Positions 17,308 to 26,026 of a stretch of DNA of 64,000 nucleotides are shown here, piece by piece. Positions within the stretch are counted from its first letter, which is position 1; the number at the start of each line of letters is the position of its first letter. Source of the DNA: an uncultured Blautia sp. (GTDB taxonomy: Bacteria; Bacillota; Clostridia; Lachnospirales; Lachnospiraceae); the NCBI GenBank assembly GCA_900542045.1, contig UQMI01000011.1:1-64000 (forward strand), in the 5' to 3' direction. The notes beneath the pieces were generated by a model. It had not been told where the DNA came from. It was given only the letters and a program-made list of their open reading frames with translations, and searched no databases. The position numbers and the translations under genes were made by a program.

Positions 17308-18117
17308 TTAACACACCACCGTCTCTCCCGCAGCCAGGTAGTGAATTTGCCTGCCCATGACTTCTGCCATAGCCTCATATCCCTCCACGCTGGTACAGTG
17401 GCAGGTATAAAACACGCAATTTTCCTGTTTTAAACGTCCTGCCAGTGTCCGCGCAAAGGCTTTCCTATCAGAAGTTCCTTTCAGATGCATACCGCCAAAC
17501 ACATGGGTGATGGGCGTCTCTGCCAGTGTTTGGGCTTTTCCGAGAATATTTACCATGCCACTGTGTGCGCAGCCTGCCACCAGAACCGAATGGCCCCGTT
17601 CCGTCAGGAGCAGATTCTGCTCATGGACAAACAAATCTGGTACCTGTTCTCCCCCGCATTCCATAAACAAGGCCGCATTTCCCGGAGAATACAGTTTCCT
17701 CTCTGTGACTCCGGAAAACAGCTGTATCCCATTTCCCAACTGCACATCCCCGCTATACAGCCGTACTCTGGACGAATGACGCAGTTCGTCCGACAGACCG
17801 ATATAGCGGATTTTGTCCGGATCATGAGCATAGTAGGGATCCAGCGCCTGTGCCTGCATATAAATGGGTGCCCGGTCATTGACCCGGCAAAAAGCCATAA
17901 GTCCGCCGCCATGATCGTAATGGCCATGGGACAGGACCGCAAAGTCCACCTTTGAAAGGTCGATTCCCAGTTTCTCTGCATTTTCCAGAAAGCTTTCATC
18001 TGGCCCTGCATCAAAGAGGATCCGGCGTCCCTCTGTTTCAATATAAAAACTTAATCCGTGCCGGCTGACATAAGCATCCGAAGCAGCCACATTATCCATC
18101 AGCGATACAATTTTCAT
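17308..18117 (-). CDS. Metallo-beta-lactamase-fold hydrolase
   Basis: A 269-residue protein with the zinc motif HGHYDH near residue 64, a downstream GCAHSG near 181 and GGMHLKG near 208. This arrangement matches the MBL subfamily annotated near 7,8-dihydropterin-6-yl-methyl-4-(beta-D-ribofuranosyl)aminobenzene 5'-phosphate synthase. The true substrate in bacteria is usually unknown. The start ATG 18117 follows AGGAGG at 7 bases. A plausible promoter is TTGTAA and TAAGAT with 17-bp spacing just upstream, after the family A element. It converges on the PucR-type regulator gene. Confidence 0.85.
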   Translation of the reverse strand: MKIVSLMDNVAASDAYVSRHGLSFYIETEGRRILFDAGPDESFLENAEKLGIDLSKVDFAVLSHGHYDHGGGLMAFCRVNDRAPIYMQAQALDPYYAHDPDKIRYIGLSDELRHSSRVRLYSGDVQLGNGIQLFSGVTERKLYSPGNAALFMECGGEQVPDLFVHEQNLLLTERGHSVLVAGCAHSGMVNILGKAQTLAETPITHVFGGMHLKGTSDRKAFARTLAGRLKQENCVFYTCHCTSVEGYEAMAEVMGRQIHYLAAGETVVC

Positions 18118-18218
18118 CCCGCATCCTCCTGTCTGTCTCTTGCGTTTTTTCTTAATCTTACACGTTTTTCTCCTCTGTTACAACCCTTCCGGCATCTTTC
18201 TCCCTCGCGGAATATTTT

Positions 18219-18264
18219 TATGTGATAGGAAAGTCAGAACGAAACGTCCTGCCTTCCCATCACA
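18219..18264. repeat. Dispersed palindromic element, family A copy 2
   Basis: It shares GGAAAGTCAGAACGAAACGT with the copy at 7654-7701 and the preceding TTTTATG context. The arms TGTGAT and ATCACA pair, as do GGAA and TTCC. Like copy 1 it sits directly after a minus-strand terminator and upstream of the next minus-strand gene. Confidence 0.7.
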
Positions 18265-18298
18265 AAAAAGAACCTTCAGCCTGCAGGGCCAAAAGCTC
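18265..18298 (-). terminator. Terminator of the cysteine-rich protein gene
   Basis: On the - strand an imperfect stem between GAGC and GTTC with inner GCC-CTGCA-GGC is followed by TTTTT. It lies 15-50 bases after the stop of the cysteine-rich protein gene. Confidence 0.6.
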
Positions 18299-18312
18299 TT
18301 TTCTTCGCATTT

Positions 18313-18597
18313 TTATTCTTTTTCTCGTCTTGCCAGTTCCATGATTTCCGCATATCTGCCTATGATATACCCATAATTCTCCCGTCTGTGCGGGATCGTG
18401 CAGTGCGTGCAGTCTTTCGTTCCGCTTTCTGTATAACGAAAATTTCCGCCGCACCGGTCTCCCAGCGCATAAAGAGGGCAGTAGCAGAACAGGCAGTTAA
18501 AATTATCCGGATCATCTGTCTTGTGACAGGGAAAATATTCGCATTTTTTGTGACAAAAAAAAGAGTATTCCTTACTCTTCCAACTTTCTTCCTTCAT
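18313..18597 (-). CDS. Cysteine-rich small-domain protein
   Basis: A 94-residue protein with nine cysteines in clustered patterns: CHKKCEYFPCH, CLFCYCPLY, and DCTHCTIPH. This matches the cysteine-rich small domain (PF04071 type), thought to bind metal or an iron-sulfur centre and often seen beside cobalamin genes. The gene is controlled by a cobalamin riboswitch with an intrinsic terminator, so a role in B12 salvage, processing or replacement is likely. Start placed at ATG 18597 with AAGGTG upstream; a GTG at 18606 with AGGAG 7 bases away is an equally good start and would add three residues. Confidence 0.82.
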   Translation of the reverse strand: MKEESWKSKEYSFFCHKKCEYFPCHKTDDPDNFNCLFCYCPLYALGDRCGGNFRYTESGTKDCTHCTIPHRRENYGYIIGRYAEIMELARREKE

Positions 18598-18650
18598 TCG
18601 ATTCACCTTGCCTCTCCTGAGCGGTCTTAAACATCCTTTGTATTGAGGTA

Positions 18651-18714
18651 GCGAATATACTCTGGAAAGTGGTACCCGTGATGTGCGGAGGAACGGGCTC
18701 CAGAGTAGATTCGC
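18651..18714 (-). other. Long hairpin in the leader of the cysteine-rich protein gene
   Basis: GCGAAT, a 1x1 mismatch and TACTCTGGA (18651-18666) pair with TCCAGAGTA and ATTCGC (18699-18714), and an inner CCCGT pairs with ACGGG. The stem lies between the riboswitch terminator and the start codon. It may stabilise the mRNA or add a second control layer. Confidence 0.65.
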
Positions 18715-18762
18715 CTGCCATTTAATCATGTATAATCCACAATAAACAGGCTTTTATTCCAT

Positions 18763-18792
18763 AAAAATACCTGCTGTACAATGTAAAGCAGG
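18763..18792 (-). terminator. Riboswitch-controlled terminator
   Basis: CCTGCT (18770-18775) pairs with AGCAGG (18787-18792) and is followed on the - strand by TATTTTTAT. CTTTACA within the terminator can instead pair with TGTAAAG further upstream in the transcript (about 18833-18839), giving a mutually exclusive antiterminator. Confidence 0.8.
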
Positions 18793-18839
18793 CGCATCAT
18801 CGAGCTGCGGAATACTCGATTCACTGGTCGTAACTTTAC

Positions 18840-19018
18840 ACGGAAGTTTCACCTCATCATATAAAGCAGGTTTCCTGGCTCTTGAATCATCGCTTGGCCT
18901 CCCCTTCTCATATTCGAAAATACAATGGACTAACTGAGACCTTACTCCTCAATCACAGTGACCGGATCGCTCAGGACTTACACCTGATTCCCTCTTCATC
19001 CCGCTGCCACAAATCAAC
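18840..19018 (-). promoter_or_regulatory. Cobalamin riboswitch aptamer
   Basis: Read on the - strand, the conserved cobalamin aptamer elements occur in order: GGGAATCAGGTGTAAGTCC (about 18974-18992), the CGGTCACTGTGA segment (about 18954-18965) and GAGCCAGGAAACCTGC (about 18867-18882). The terminator at 18763-18792 forms the expression platform. High cobalamin would therefore lower expression of the downstream cysteine-rich protein. The aptamer class (adenosyl- or methyl/hydroxo-cobalamin) was not resolved. Confidence 0.9.
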
Positions 19019-19058
19019 GAAATGCACTTCATATATTATATGGAATTATACTGTTATT

Positions 19059-19087
19059 ATCATAGCACAGTCCGTTTCACCTGTCAA
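19059..19087 (-). promoter_or_regulatory. Promoter of the cobalamin-riboswitch transcript
   Basis: TTGACA (19082-19087) and TATGAT (19059-19064) are separated by exactly 17 bp on the - strand. Transcription would begin near 19052, about 35 bases before the aptamer. Confidence 0.8.
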
Positions 19088-19104
19088 CTGAGGAAATTTT
19101 CCAC

Positions 19105-19135
19105 AAAAAGGCCATGCCCGTTACCGGTCATGGCC
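19105..19135 (-). terminator. Terminator of the NlpC/P60 gene at 19160
   Basis: GGCCATG (19110-19116) pairs with CATGGCC (19129-19135), followed on the - strand by five T (19105-19109). It separates the wall-hydrolase gene from the riboswitch promoter. Confidence 0.85.
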
Positions 19136-19159
19136 CTGTTATGTATGTATTGTTTCTTC

Positions 19160-20506
19160 TTATACTACACGCTGTACGGAAAGAATCTGTCTGTAAGCAG
19201 CATTGTCGCTGACTTTGATTCCGCCCTGCGGATATGGTGCACTGTTGGATGCATGTACAATCTGTCCATTGCCGATGTAAATAGCAATGTGGCTTCCATA
19301 GCAGATCAGGTCACCCGGCTGTGCTTCGGAATAAGAAACAGTTGTACCTGCATACATCTGTGATTCAGAGGTTCTGGGAAGACTGATACCAAAGTGTGCA
19401 TATACACTCTGTACAAATCCGGAACAATCGGCTCCGTTTGTCAGGCTGGTACCGCCCCATACATAAGGATTACCCACAAACTGTAATGCATAGTTCACAA
19501 TTTCCTGTCCCAGTGAGCTGTTGGAAGAACTGCTGTCAGTAGAAGTATCCACCTCTGTTACCGTATTTCCCGCATCAATCACATTTCCATACTCATCCGT
19601 CTGCGTCTCTGTATAAGTATCTCCACTGTCATCCACTGCTTCTGCGGTATCTTCAGAACTGGTATCTTCTGTGCTATCTGCTTCTTCTTCCGCTGCGGCT
19701 GCTGCCTCGGCTTCTGCAGCTGCTGCGGCGGCGGCCGCTGCCTCAGCTTCTGCCTGACGTCTGGCCTCTTCCTCTGCCTGGCGTCTCTCTTCTTCCAGTC
19801 TGGCAATTTCTGCATTCTGCTCTTCGATCAGAGCTGCATATTCATCGGCCTGTGCCTGTGCATTTGCAATTTCTGCGCTGTAATTCTCGGAAGTTGCCTG
19901 CTTCTCACTGATGCTGCTTTCCAGGTTCGCCTGCTGTGCTTCCTGCTCTGTCTTCATACCTTCCAGTTCAGCTTTCTGGGTCTCCAGCTCCTGACTGAGC
20001 TGTGTCACCTTCTCAACTGTGGCAGTGTATTCATCCAACAAATCCTGATCAGAGCTGTACATCTTCTGTGTGTATTCTGCTTTGCTGAGCATCTCCGATA
20101 ATCCATCAGATTCCAATGCCTGAACCAATGCGTTGTCTGCAGGATTCTCGTAAATGTACTGAATACGTTTCTTCATATTCTCATACTGGGTTTCCTGCTC
20201 CTGTTCTGCTTCTTCCAGATCTTTGGCTGTCTCTTCAATCTTATCTTCTGTATTGGCAATGTCCTTCTTCAACACATTCAGGTTGATCATGACATTTACC
20301 AGTTCCTGATCCAACTCGCTGATCTCTGCATCCAGAGCTGCTTTCTGTGCTTCCAGAGAATCGATCCGGGAATAGGTCTCATCTAACTGACTGCTGGTGG
20401 CATCACGTTCCTGGCGGAGTTCATCCTCTCTGGAAGCGCTGACACTCAATACCTGTGTGCTGCTTATAAGGAGTGCCATTAAAAGACACACAACTCGTTT
20501 CTTCAT
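19160..20506 (-). CDS. Secreted coiled-coil NlpC/P60 peptidoglycan endopeptidase
   Basis: A 448-residue exported protein. Residues 1-25 form a signal peptide (MKKRVVCLLMALLISS) ending near VSA. Residues about 26-245 are heptad-rich coiled coil like PcsB/CwlO proteins, followed by a low-complexity Ala/Glu stretch and an acidic Ser/Thr linker. The C-terminal NlpC/P60 domain has the catalytic DCSGF cysteine, GSHIAIYIG histidine and a second VHASN histidine. It would cut peptide stems of peptidoglycan during growth or division, with the coiled coil as regulator (by analogy with FtsEX-controlled relatives). Start ATG 20506 follows GGAGAG. Confidence 0.93.
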   Translation of the reverse strand: MKKRVVCLLMALLISSTQVLSVSASREDELRQERDATSSQLDETYSRIDSLEAQKAALDAEISELDQELVNVMINLNVLKKDIANTEDKIEETAKDLEEAEQEQETQYENMKKRIQYIYENPADNALVQALESDGLSEMLSKAEYTQKMYSSDQDLLDEYTATVEKVTQLSQELETQKAELEGMKTEQEAQQANLESSISEKQATSENYSAEIANAQAQADEYAALIEEQNAEIARLEEERRQAEEEARRQAEAEAAAAAAAAAEAEAAAAAEEEADSTEDTSSEDTAEAVDDSGDTYTETQTDEYGNVIDAGNTVTEVDTSTDSSSSNSSLGQEIVNYALQFVGNPYVWGGTSLTNGADCSGFVQSVYAHFGISLPRTSESQMYAGTTVSYSEAQPGDLICYGSHIAIYIGNGQIVHASNSAPYPQGGIKVSDNAAYRQILSVQRVV

Positions 20507-20644
20507 AATCTGTTCACTCTCCGTAAAATAGAATTCTTTTGCGTAATACTTGTGAAACATTTCCTTCATTTCTTCTACATACTAACACATATTTCACGGA
20601 GATGCAACCCCAAATTCAATTTTTTTAATAACTTTGTAACATTT

Positions 20645-21340
20645 TCATAATTTCAGTGCAATCTCTATCATCTTTCCAAAGCCCAGCTGCCGTTCCTCCG
20701 GACTCATGGCTTCTTCCCGATACAGATGGTCCGAGATCGTCAGCAATCCCAGGGCTTTTCTGCCGGCTGCTGCCGCGTTCATATATAATGCGGCAATCTC
20801 CATTTCCACACAGAGAACCCCCATCTTTTTCCAGGAATCGCTGACAGGCATTTCATTATAAAAAATATCGGAAGACAGCACATTCCCCACATGGCAGGGG
20901 ATTTCCTGCTCTGCTGCCAGCTGTGCCGCCTTCACGGCCAAATCAAAGGACGCAATGGGAGCAAATGTACCAGGCAGCTGATACTGGTATCCATAATTGG
21001 AATCTGTGCAGGCTCCTGCAGCCACAACCACATCTCCCAGATTCACATTCTCCTGGATCCCGCCGGCGGATCCCACGCGGATGATTGTTTCCACATCGTA
21101 CATATGGTAAAGCTCATAGCTGTAGATCCCGATCGAAGGCATTCCCATACCGCCTCCCATGACCGATACCGGCTCTCCCCGGTAGGTACCTGTGTATCCC
21201 AGCATATTCCGGACTGTATTAAAACACACCGGATTCTCCAGATAGGTTTCTGCAATAAATTTTGCACGCAGCGGATCTCCCGGCATCAGCACCTTGCCGG
21301 CAATCTCTCCTTTCTGCGCGTGATTATGTGGTGTTCCCAT
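20645..21340 (-). CDS. deoD: Purine-nucleoside phosphorylase, DeoD type
   Basis: A 231-residue enzyme that splits purine nucleosides with phosphate to give the free base and (deoxy)ribose 1-phosphate. The N-terminus MGTPHNHAQKGEIA with VLMPGDPLRAKFIAE, the GMGMPSIGIYSYEL loop, the phosphate/ribose site IRVGSAGG and the C-terminal VEMEIAALY and LTISDH motifs are DeoD hallmarks. ATG 21340 was chosen because it is 7 bases after GGAGGG; the ATG two codons upstream is too close. It is transcribed alone. Confidence 0.95.
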   Translation of the reverse strand: MGTPHNHAQKGEIAGKVLMPGDPLRAKFIAETYLENPVCFNTVRNMLGYTGTYRGEPVSVMGGGMGMPSIGIYSYELYHMYDVETIIRVGSAGGIQENVNLGDVVVAAGACTDSNYGYQYQLPGTFAPIASFDLAVKAAQLAAEQEIPCHVGNVLSSDIFYNEMPVSDSWKKMGVLCVEMEIAALYMNAAAAGRKALGLLTISDHLYREEAMSPEERQLGFGKMIEIALKL

Positions 21341-21475
21341 AAGCATTCCCTCCTGTCTGTTATCTGTTCTCTTTGTACATCATTGTATTCGAATTCCACC
21401 GGGATGTCAATCGCAGCGCCTTCCGCAGGATGCTCCACAGATCCTGCAATCTCCGTATCTTCCGCTGCAATATAA

Positions 21476-21630
21476 GTATACCCCGGCCGGTACGGGTGCG
21501 ATTCCACTCTCCGAGATTTCCACCGTAATTTTAACCGGAGTAATACCCCTCTGAAGCCCATTTCTCCAATCTCAACCGTAATTTCGACCGGAACGGTACC
21601 CCGCAAATGACTATTTTCTGATTTTCCACC
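21476..21630. repeat. 53-bp degenerate tandem repeat array
   Basis: Read on the - strand, two 53-base units (21630-21578 and 21577-21525) and a diverged third (21524-21476) each start GGTKGARA and contain GGGGTA; the first two end AAATTAC. Apart from this array I see no gene in 21341-21818; weakly coding-like short frames in it look incidental. The period matches a 52-bp array at 42443. Confidence 0.7.
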
Positions 21631-21768
21631 GCAGCGATGACCAAATTAGCCCTCAATGAAGGCCATTCCCCGAATTCCCGCCGGCTGTCTCCCGCAATCC
21701 CTGCATGTCTGTATTGATCCGGAAGGCTATCTCCCATATCCCGGAAATTCTCATTTCGTTTTCTCGCA

Positions 21769-21809
21769 TAAAAAAACTGATGAAGCATTTCTGCCTCATC
21801 AGCTTTTTT
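21769..21809. terminator. Bidirectional terminator after the cell-wall-binding protein
   Basis: CTGATGA (21777-21783) and TCATCAG (21796-21802) form a stem extended by GCA/TGC, with seven A on one side and six T on the other. It follows the minus-strand gene by about 10 bases. Confidence 0.85.
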
Positions 21810-21818
21810 ATGTTCTTA

Positions 21819-23279
21819 TTAATATCCGAACAAATCTCTCAGAATTTCATCTGCTGTCATGTTGCGGTATCCATCTGGATCGCTCAGCGGTCCGTCATTC
21901 AGATCCCAGCGGAAATAGGTTCCACGGCGCAGATAATTGCTTGTTGAAGTATGATAATCATATTTGGTATACCCAGGATATCTGGACATATATTTTTCAG
22001 CTAATGCCACTGCCTGACTGCTATAATTGCCAGTGGATGGAATCGGAGTTCCCGCAATCTGTACGCCAGCCTGCGGTGTACAATGCAGAATTACCGCACT
22101 CTTATCTTCACACTGTCCCAGAATAATCCATACATGATTTACATCGCCGCCGATATCTCCGGTCTGAACTGTATAGTCATCTCTGCTGAGCTGAGAAAGT
22201 GAGATCAAAGATCCCCACCCCTTTCCAGCATACATAGGTCCCAACTCATTGGAAATACCGGTCAGATAAGTTCCTCCGGAAGAAGTGTTCATTACATTAT
22301 ATACTGACCATCCCACATATCCGGAACAATCCAGACCTTTGGATGTATCACTTACATTCCCATAATTGTAAGATGACGACTGACTATTATAAAAACTCTT
22401 CCATGCCGAACTTACACCCTTCCTGGTAGCATCTGATGTGCTGTGTCCGCCGCCCCATACATACAGGCATTCGCCCACAGGCTGCAGAGCATTCAGCATA
22501 AAGTTCTTCAGGGTCTTGGCTGTGCCCGGTTCACGGGTGGGATTGCTTTCCGGATCCTGTACACTGCCATCGCCGTCCAGCACACCATATTCATCAAAGG
22601 TATACTCTTTGCCGCCGATGCTGTAAGTTCCGTCTTTCACCATCCGACCGGTAGAAGGTCTCATATAATAAGTCCTGCCGTTGTATTCCAGCCAGCTGGT
22701 ATGCATCTGGCCTTCCTTGAACCGGCTGGTCTCTGTCTCTTCGAAGTAATAATAATTACCCACACCGGACTTTACCCAGCCTACGGCCATCTTGCCGCTG
22801 CTGTAGAAGTAATACTTTCTTCCGTCTATGGTCTGCCAGGATTTCTGCCGGACCCCGTTGCTGGCGAAATAATACCAGCTGCCGTCATCCTTTACCCATC
22901 CGGTCTCCATGGCTCCGTCACTGCCGAAATAATAATACTTGCCGTCCACCTTCAGATGCTTGTCGGTGTACATGGCACCATTCCGGTTCACATAGTAATA
23001 ATTGCTTCCTGACTTGATCCAGTCATTGAGCACCAGACAACCTTCGCTGTCCGCATAATACCTGTACCTTCCAACAGTGATCCAGGAACTCCTCACTTTC
23101 TGGCCGCTTGAATTGTAATAGTACCGTTCTGTGTGGGCATCGTTCCACACCAGCTTGTTGTAGTAAGTGGAGGCTGCCTGCACTTCCGTGGTCTTGCTGC
23201 CTATGGCGATCCCGGCAAACAGAATCAACAGACAGGCAAATATCCAGAGCCATCCCCTTTTCCTGACATGTTCTTGCAT
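21819..23279 (-). CDS. Secreted protein with cell-wall-binding repeats and NlpC/P60-like domain
   Basis: A 486-residue exported protein. An N-terminal signal segment (GWLWIFACLLILFAG) is followed by about eight choline-binding-type repeats (pattern GW/SWxxxxGxxYYYxxxGxM, roughly residues 40-265). The C-terminal part from about 290 contains YVWGGGHS, LDCSGYVGWSVY, DVNHVWIILG and HCTPQ, the Cys and His elements of an NlpC/P60-like amidohydrolase. It likely binds teichoic acid or wall polymer through the repeats and trims peptidoglycan. The gene stands alone with its own terminator. Family substrates are not predictable from repeats alone. Confidence 0.9.
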   Translation of the reverse strand: MQEHVRKRGWLWIFACLLILFAGIAIGSKTTEVQAASTYYNKLVWNDAHTERYYYNSSGQKVRSSWITVGRYRYYADSEGCLVLNDWIKSGSNYYYVNRNGAMYTDKHLKVDGKYYYFGSDGAMETGWVKDDGSWYYFASNGVRQKSWQTIDGRKYYFYSSGKMAVGWVKSGVGNYYYFEETETSRFKEGQMHTSWLEYNGRTYYMRPSTGRMVKDGTYSIGGKEYTFDEYGVLDGDGSVQDPESNPTREPGTAKTLKNFMLNALQPVGECLYVWGGGHSTSDATRKGVSSAWKSFYNSQSSSYNYGNVSDTSKGLDCSGYVGWSVYNVMNTSSGGTYLTGISNELGPMYAGKGWGSLISLSQLSRDDYTVQTGDIGGDVNHVWIILGQCEDKSAVILHCTPQAGVQIAGTPIPSTGNYSSQAVALAEKYMSRYPGYTKYDYHTSTSNYLRRGTYFRWDLNDGPLSDPDGYRNMTADEILRDLFGY

Positions 23280-23412
23280 AAAAACTTTCCTTCTCCTAAC
23301 CTTTGTTGATTTTTTAAAAATTATATCATTTTTTTTACTTTCATTACAGAGATGTTAAATTTTTATGCTCCCATTATACTCCATGGTAACTCTTTCGTCA
23401 ATAACAATTCGC

Positions 23413-23459
23413 AAAAAGAAATCCGGCAGTTTCAATTTCGTTACATTGAAACTGCCGGA
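23413..23459 (-). terminator. Terminator of ddh
   Basis: A perfect 15-bp stem (23422-23436 with 23445-23459, TCCGGCAGTTTCAAT and its complement) with an 8-base loop is followed on the - strand by TTTCTTTTT. It lies 10 bases after the ddh stop. Confidence 0.93.
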
Positions 23460-23469
23460 ACCCTGTCTG

Positions 23470-24456
23470 TTAAAGCATATGTGCACGGAGTTCTTCCGGA
23501 CTTTCCGGACTTAAATATGCCGGTGCAATATCAAATACAGTCTTGCAGCCCTTAACTCCTTCCTGGCTCAGCCGGTAAGCAGCCCGGGCATACGCGCAGA
23601 TCACAGAAGAAGTGAATTCCGGATTGGAATCCAGCTTCAGGCTGTATTCGATCACATGGGAATGCTCGTCTTCCCATCCGGTTTTACCGGTGCGGATCAC
23701 AAATCCGCCGTGGGGAATCCCGCTGTGATCTCTTTTCAGTTCTTCTTCCGTAATAAAATGCACGGTAGTATCATACTCATCAAAATAATTCGGCATGGTC
23801 TTGATCTCACGCTCAATGCGCTCCAGATCTGCCCCTTCTTCTGCCACTACAAAGCATTCTCTGGTATGCTTCTGTCTGGTGGTAAGCTGGGGATTCTCAC
23901 CGCTGCGAACGGCATCCAGGGCTTCCTTCACCGGAATGGTATACTGCTTTCCGTCCTTCACGCCCTCAATACGGCGGATGGCATCGGAATGTCCCTGGCT
24001 TACGCCCTTGCCCCAGAATGTATAATCACAGCCTCCCGGCAGGATGGCATTGGCATACATCCGGTTCAAAGAAAACATCCCCGGATCCCAGCCCACGGAA
24101 ATGATCCCCACTTTGCCGGAAGCTTTGGCTGCCGCATCCACATTTGCAAAATGTTCCGGTATCCTGGCGTGGGTATCGAAGCTGTCCACCACATTGAACC
24201 ACTGCGCGCACTTCGGTGTCTGCATCGGCAGATCCGTGGCGCTTCCGCCGCACATAATCAGAACATCGATCTCATCCTTCATGGATTCCAGAGCATCTGC
24301 ACGGTACACAGCAGCTGTCTCCGTCTGGATCTTCACCGTTGCCGGATCTCTCCTTGTGAAAACTGCCACCAGCTCCATATCCGGATTATGCTTAATAGCA
24401 CACTCCACGCCTTTTCCCAGATTGCCGTATCCAAAAACTCCTATTCTGATCGCCAT
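23470..24456 (-). CDS. ddh: meso-Diaminopimelate D-dehydrogenase
   Basis: A 328-residue NADP-dependent enzyme that converts tetrahydrodipicolinate plus ammonia to meso-diaminopimelate in one step, feeding lysine and peptidoglycan synthesis. The N-terminal GVFGYGNLGKG nucleotide motif, CGGSATDLPMQTP near residue 70, the VDSFDTHARIP segment, GWDPGMFSLNR and the C-terminal GGFVIRTG are typical of Ddh. Length equals the family norm. The gene starts after TAGGAGG and ends in a strong terminator, so it is monocistronic or the last gene of its transcript. Confidence 0.96.
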   Translation of the reverse strand: MAIRIGVFGYGNLGKGVECAIKHNPDMELVAVFTRRDPATVKIQTETAAVYRADALESMKDEIDVLIMCGGSATDLPMQTPKCAQWFNVVDSFDTHARIPEHFANVDAAAKASGKVGIISVGWDPGMFSLNRMYANAILPGGCDYTFWGKGVSQGHSDAIRRIEGVKDGKQYTIPVKEALDAVRSGENPQLTTRQKHTRECFVVAEEGADLERIEREIKTMPNYFDEYDTTVHFITEEELKRDHSGIPHGGFVIRTGKTGWEDEHSHVIEYSLKLDSNPEFTSSVICAYARAAYRLSQEGVKGCKTVFDIAPAYLSPESPEELRAHML

Positions 24457-24553
24457 AGTTTATATCCTCCTATACTGTTTCTTCTATTCTACCTGATAGT
24501 ACCTTCCGCCTGCGCAGCAGACATACCGCCAGCTTCCGGCCGGACCGCTCCTC

Positions 24554-25180
24554 CTAAATGCAGCAGACCGGTATGCCGCACATGTTGCAGAACATATTGG
24601 CAATACAAAGCTTGCAGCACAGGCTGTCTCCCACATCCGTCACAGGACCGTATCCCTGCTGCATGGTCCGGTACCACTGTCCGCCGCCCTGCAGCCGCTG
24701 CAGAAGCATCTGGTATTCCATGTTGCCCGGCTCCCGCCGCACAGCTTCCTGGGCAAATTCCAGAGCCTGCACATTGTTCCCCAGCCCGGAACAGGCCACA
24801 GCACTGTAATAATACCAGCGGCCGTCCCGTCTGGAAATATTCTGCAGCACATTCCAAGCTTCCTGATAATAGCCTGTCTGAAGATAATTGGCCGCTGCTG
24901 CCATATGTCGGCTGTCATCATCAGCCGCTCCTCCGCCACCGGCAGAGCCGGTGCTTCCATAACCGCTGTAACTGCCGTAAGAGCTGCCGTATTCCCGCTC
25001 TTTCATGATCTGTTCATAGGCCTGCTGTACCTGCTTAAATTTTTCTTCTGCCTGGTCCTTGTTCGGATTATTGATATTGGCATCCGGATGATATTTGCGG
25101 CTCAGCTTTCGGTATGCTTTTTTTATTTCTTCATCGGAAGCCCCTCTGTCCACTCCCAGTATGCTATACGGATCCAGCAT
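24554..25180 (-). CDS. J-domain (DnaJ-like) protein with cysteine-rich C-terminus
   Basis: A 208-residue class C J-protein. The J domain spans residues 1-70 ([20 protein letters not shown] and the HPD motif in YHPDAN), followed by a Gly/Ser-rich linker, a TPR-like helical region (about 95-175) and a cysteine-rich tail ([20 protein letters not shown]). It would stimulate an Hsp70 ATPase and recruit a client. Start ATG 25180 follows GGAGG; upstream in-frame starts lie inside the preceding gene. It overlaps the DUF5685 gene by 17 bases, so the two are coupled. The cysteine tail may bind metal or attach to membrane. Confidence 0.88.
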   Translation of the reverse strand: MLDPYSILGVDRGASDEEIKKAYRKLSRKYHPDANINNPNKDQAEEKFKQVQQAYEQIMKEREYGSSYGSYSGYGSTGSAGGGGAADDDSRHMAAAANYLQTGYYQEAWNVLQNISRRDGRWYYYSAVACSGLGNNVQALEFAQEAVRREPGNMEYQMLLQRLQGGGQWYRTMQQGYGPVTDVGDSLCCKLCIANMFCNMCGIPVCCI

Positions 25181-26021
25181 GTTTTCCTCCATCCTGTTCA
25201 TTCCGCCGTCTGGCTGAAATCGCCTCAAATCTGCCCCATACGCCGGAATATAAAATATTTCTTATAATCTCTGCATTCCTGATGACAGGAAGTATCTCAA
25301 ATTCCCTGCAGCACTCGGCCATCATCATGGTCAGTATCTGCCGGCTCTTCTCCTCAAAGTCCGGTTTCCCCCAGAATTCTTTCAGGGGATTATAGGAACC
25401 ATTCCTGGTATCCTCCTCCACATCGTCATAGGCATCCATCAGGTAGATAAATTTCCCCAGATAGAAGCCCATTTTCCGCAGATGCGGACTCCACACATCC
25501 TGCCGGTAATCAAACAGCTCGGCCATAATCTCTCCAAAACAGCCGGCCATTTCATCAAGATTGACAATCCCGTCTTTCTCCTTCTGGTAAAGCTTCTGCA
25601 GAAGCCCTGCCATCCGGTTCACTTTTCCGCGGTAGATCGCTGCCGCCCTTCTGCTCTTCTTTCGCAGGAGTACACTCAGCAGCGCTCTCCCAACCTTCTT
25701 CTCATCAGACCAGTCATCCTGACATTTATAATAAGCCATCAGCAGATTCATATCCGCTGCATATTCCGTGATTTCATTCCTGCGCACCGGATGTTTGCCG
25801 CCCGGGTGCACCACACAGCGGCAGGTGCCCTTCTGTTCCCGTGGCTCGTAAAGACCGCTGAGCACCATGAGCAGAAATGTCATATCATAGGTCAGGGTCA
25901 CCTGCCCACGGACACCGTATTTTCTCTTCAGTTCCCTGCAAAGACCGCAGTAATAAGACTGATACACTTCAAATTCCCGGAACTTCAGTTCTGATTTGTT
26001 GACCACCACATATCCAAACAC
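25164..26021 (-). CDS. DUF5685 family protein, possibly isoprenoid-synthase-like
   Basis: A 285-residue, mostly helical protein of the DUF5685 family. The N-terminus [13 protein letters not shown] and [10 protein letters not shown] near residue 24 are family marks, and CRC lies near 68. Two aspartate-rich segments stand out: DDWSDE at 102-107 and DAYDDVEED at 196-204 followed by RNGSYNP. Their spacing and context resemble the two Asp-rich motifs of squalene/phytoene-type prenyl transferases, which suggests, but does not prove, an isoprenoid-like active site. Start chosen at GTG 26021, giving the usual family N-terminus; GTG 26030 is an alternative. It is coupled to a J-domain gene downstream and a zinc-ribbon gene upstream. 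Confidence 0.8.
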   Translation of the reverse strand: MFGYVVVNKSELKFREFEVYQSYYCGLCRELKRKYGVRGQVTLTYDMTFLLMVLSGLYEPREQKGTCRCVVHPGGKHPVRRNEITEYAADMNLLMAYYKCQDDWSDEKKVGRALLSVLLRKKSRRAAAIYRGKVNRMAGLLQKLYQKEKDGIVNLDEMAGCFGEIMAELFDYRQDVWSPHLRKMGFYLGKFIYLMDAYDDVEEDTRNGSYNPLKEFWGKPDFEEKSRQILTMMMAECCREFEILPVIRNAEIIRNILYSGVWGRFEAISARRRNEQDGGKHAGSV

Positions 26022-26026
26022 AGAAA

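Noticed and set aside
18651..18714. T-box-like GTGGTACC in the + strand hairpin
   Set aside because: The rest of the T-box (specifier stem, terminator, downstream + strand gene) is absent.
21286..21788. Short minus-strand frames in the 21.3-21.8 kb gap
   Set aside because: They overlap the 53-bp repeat array, lack ribosome sites and show no recognisable motif.
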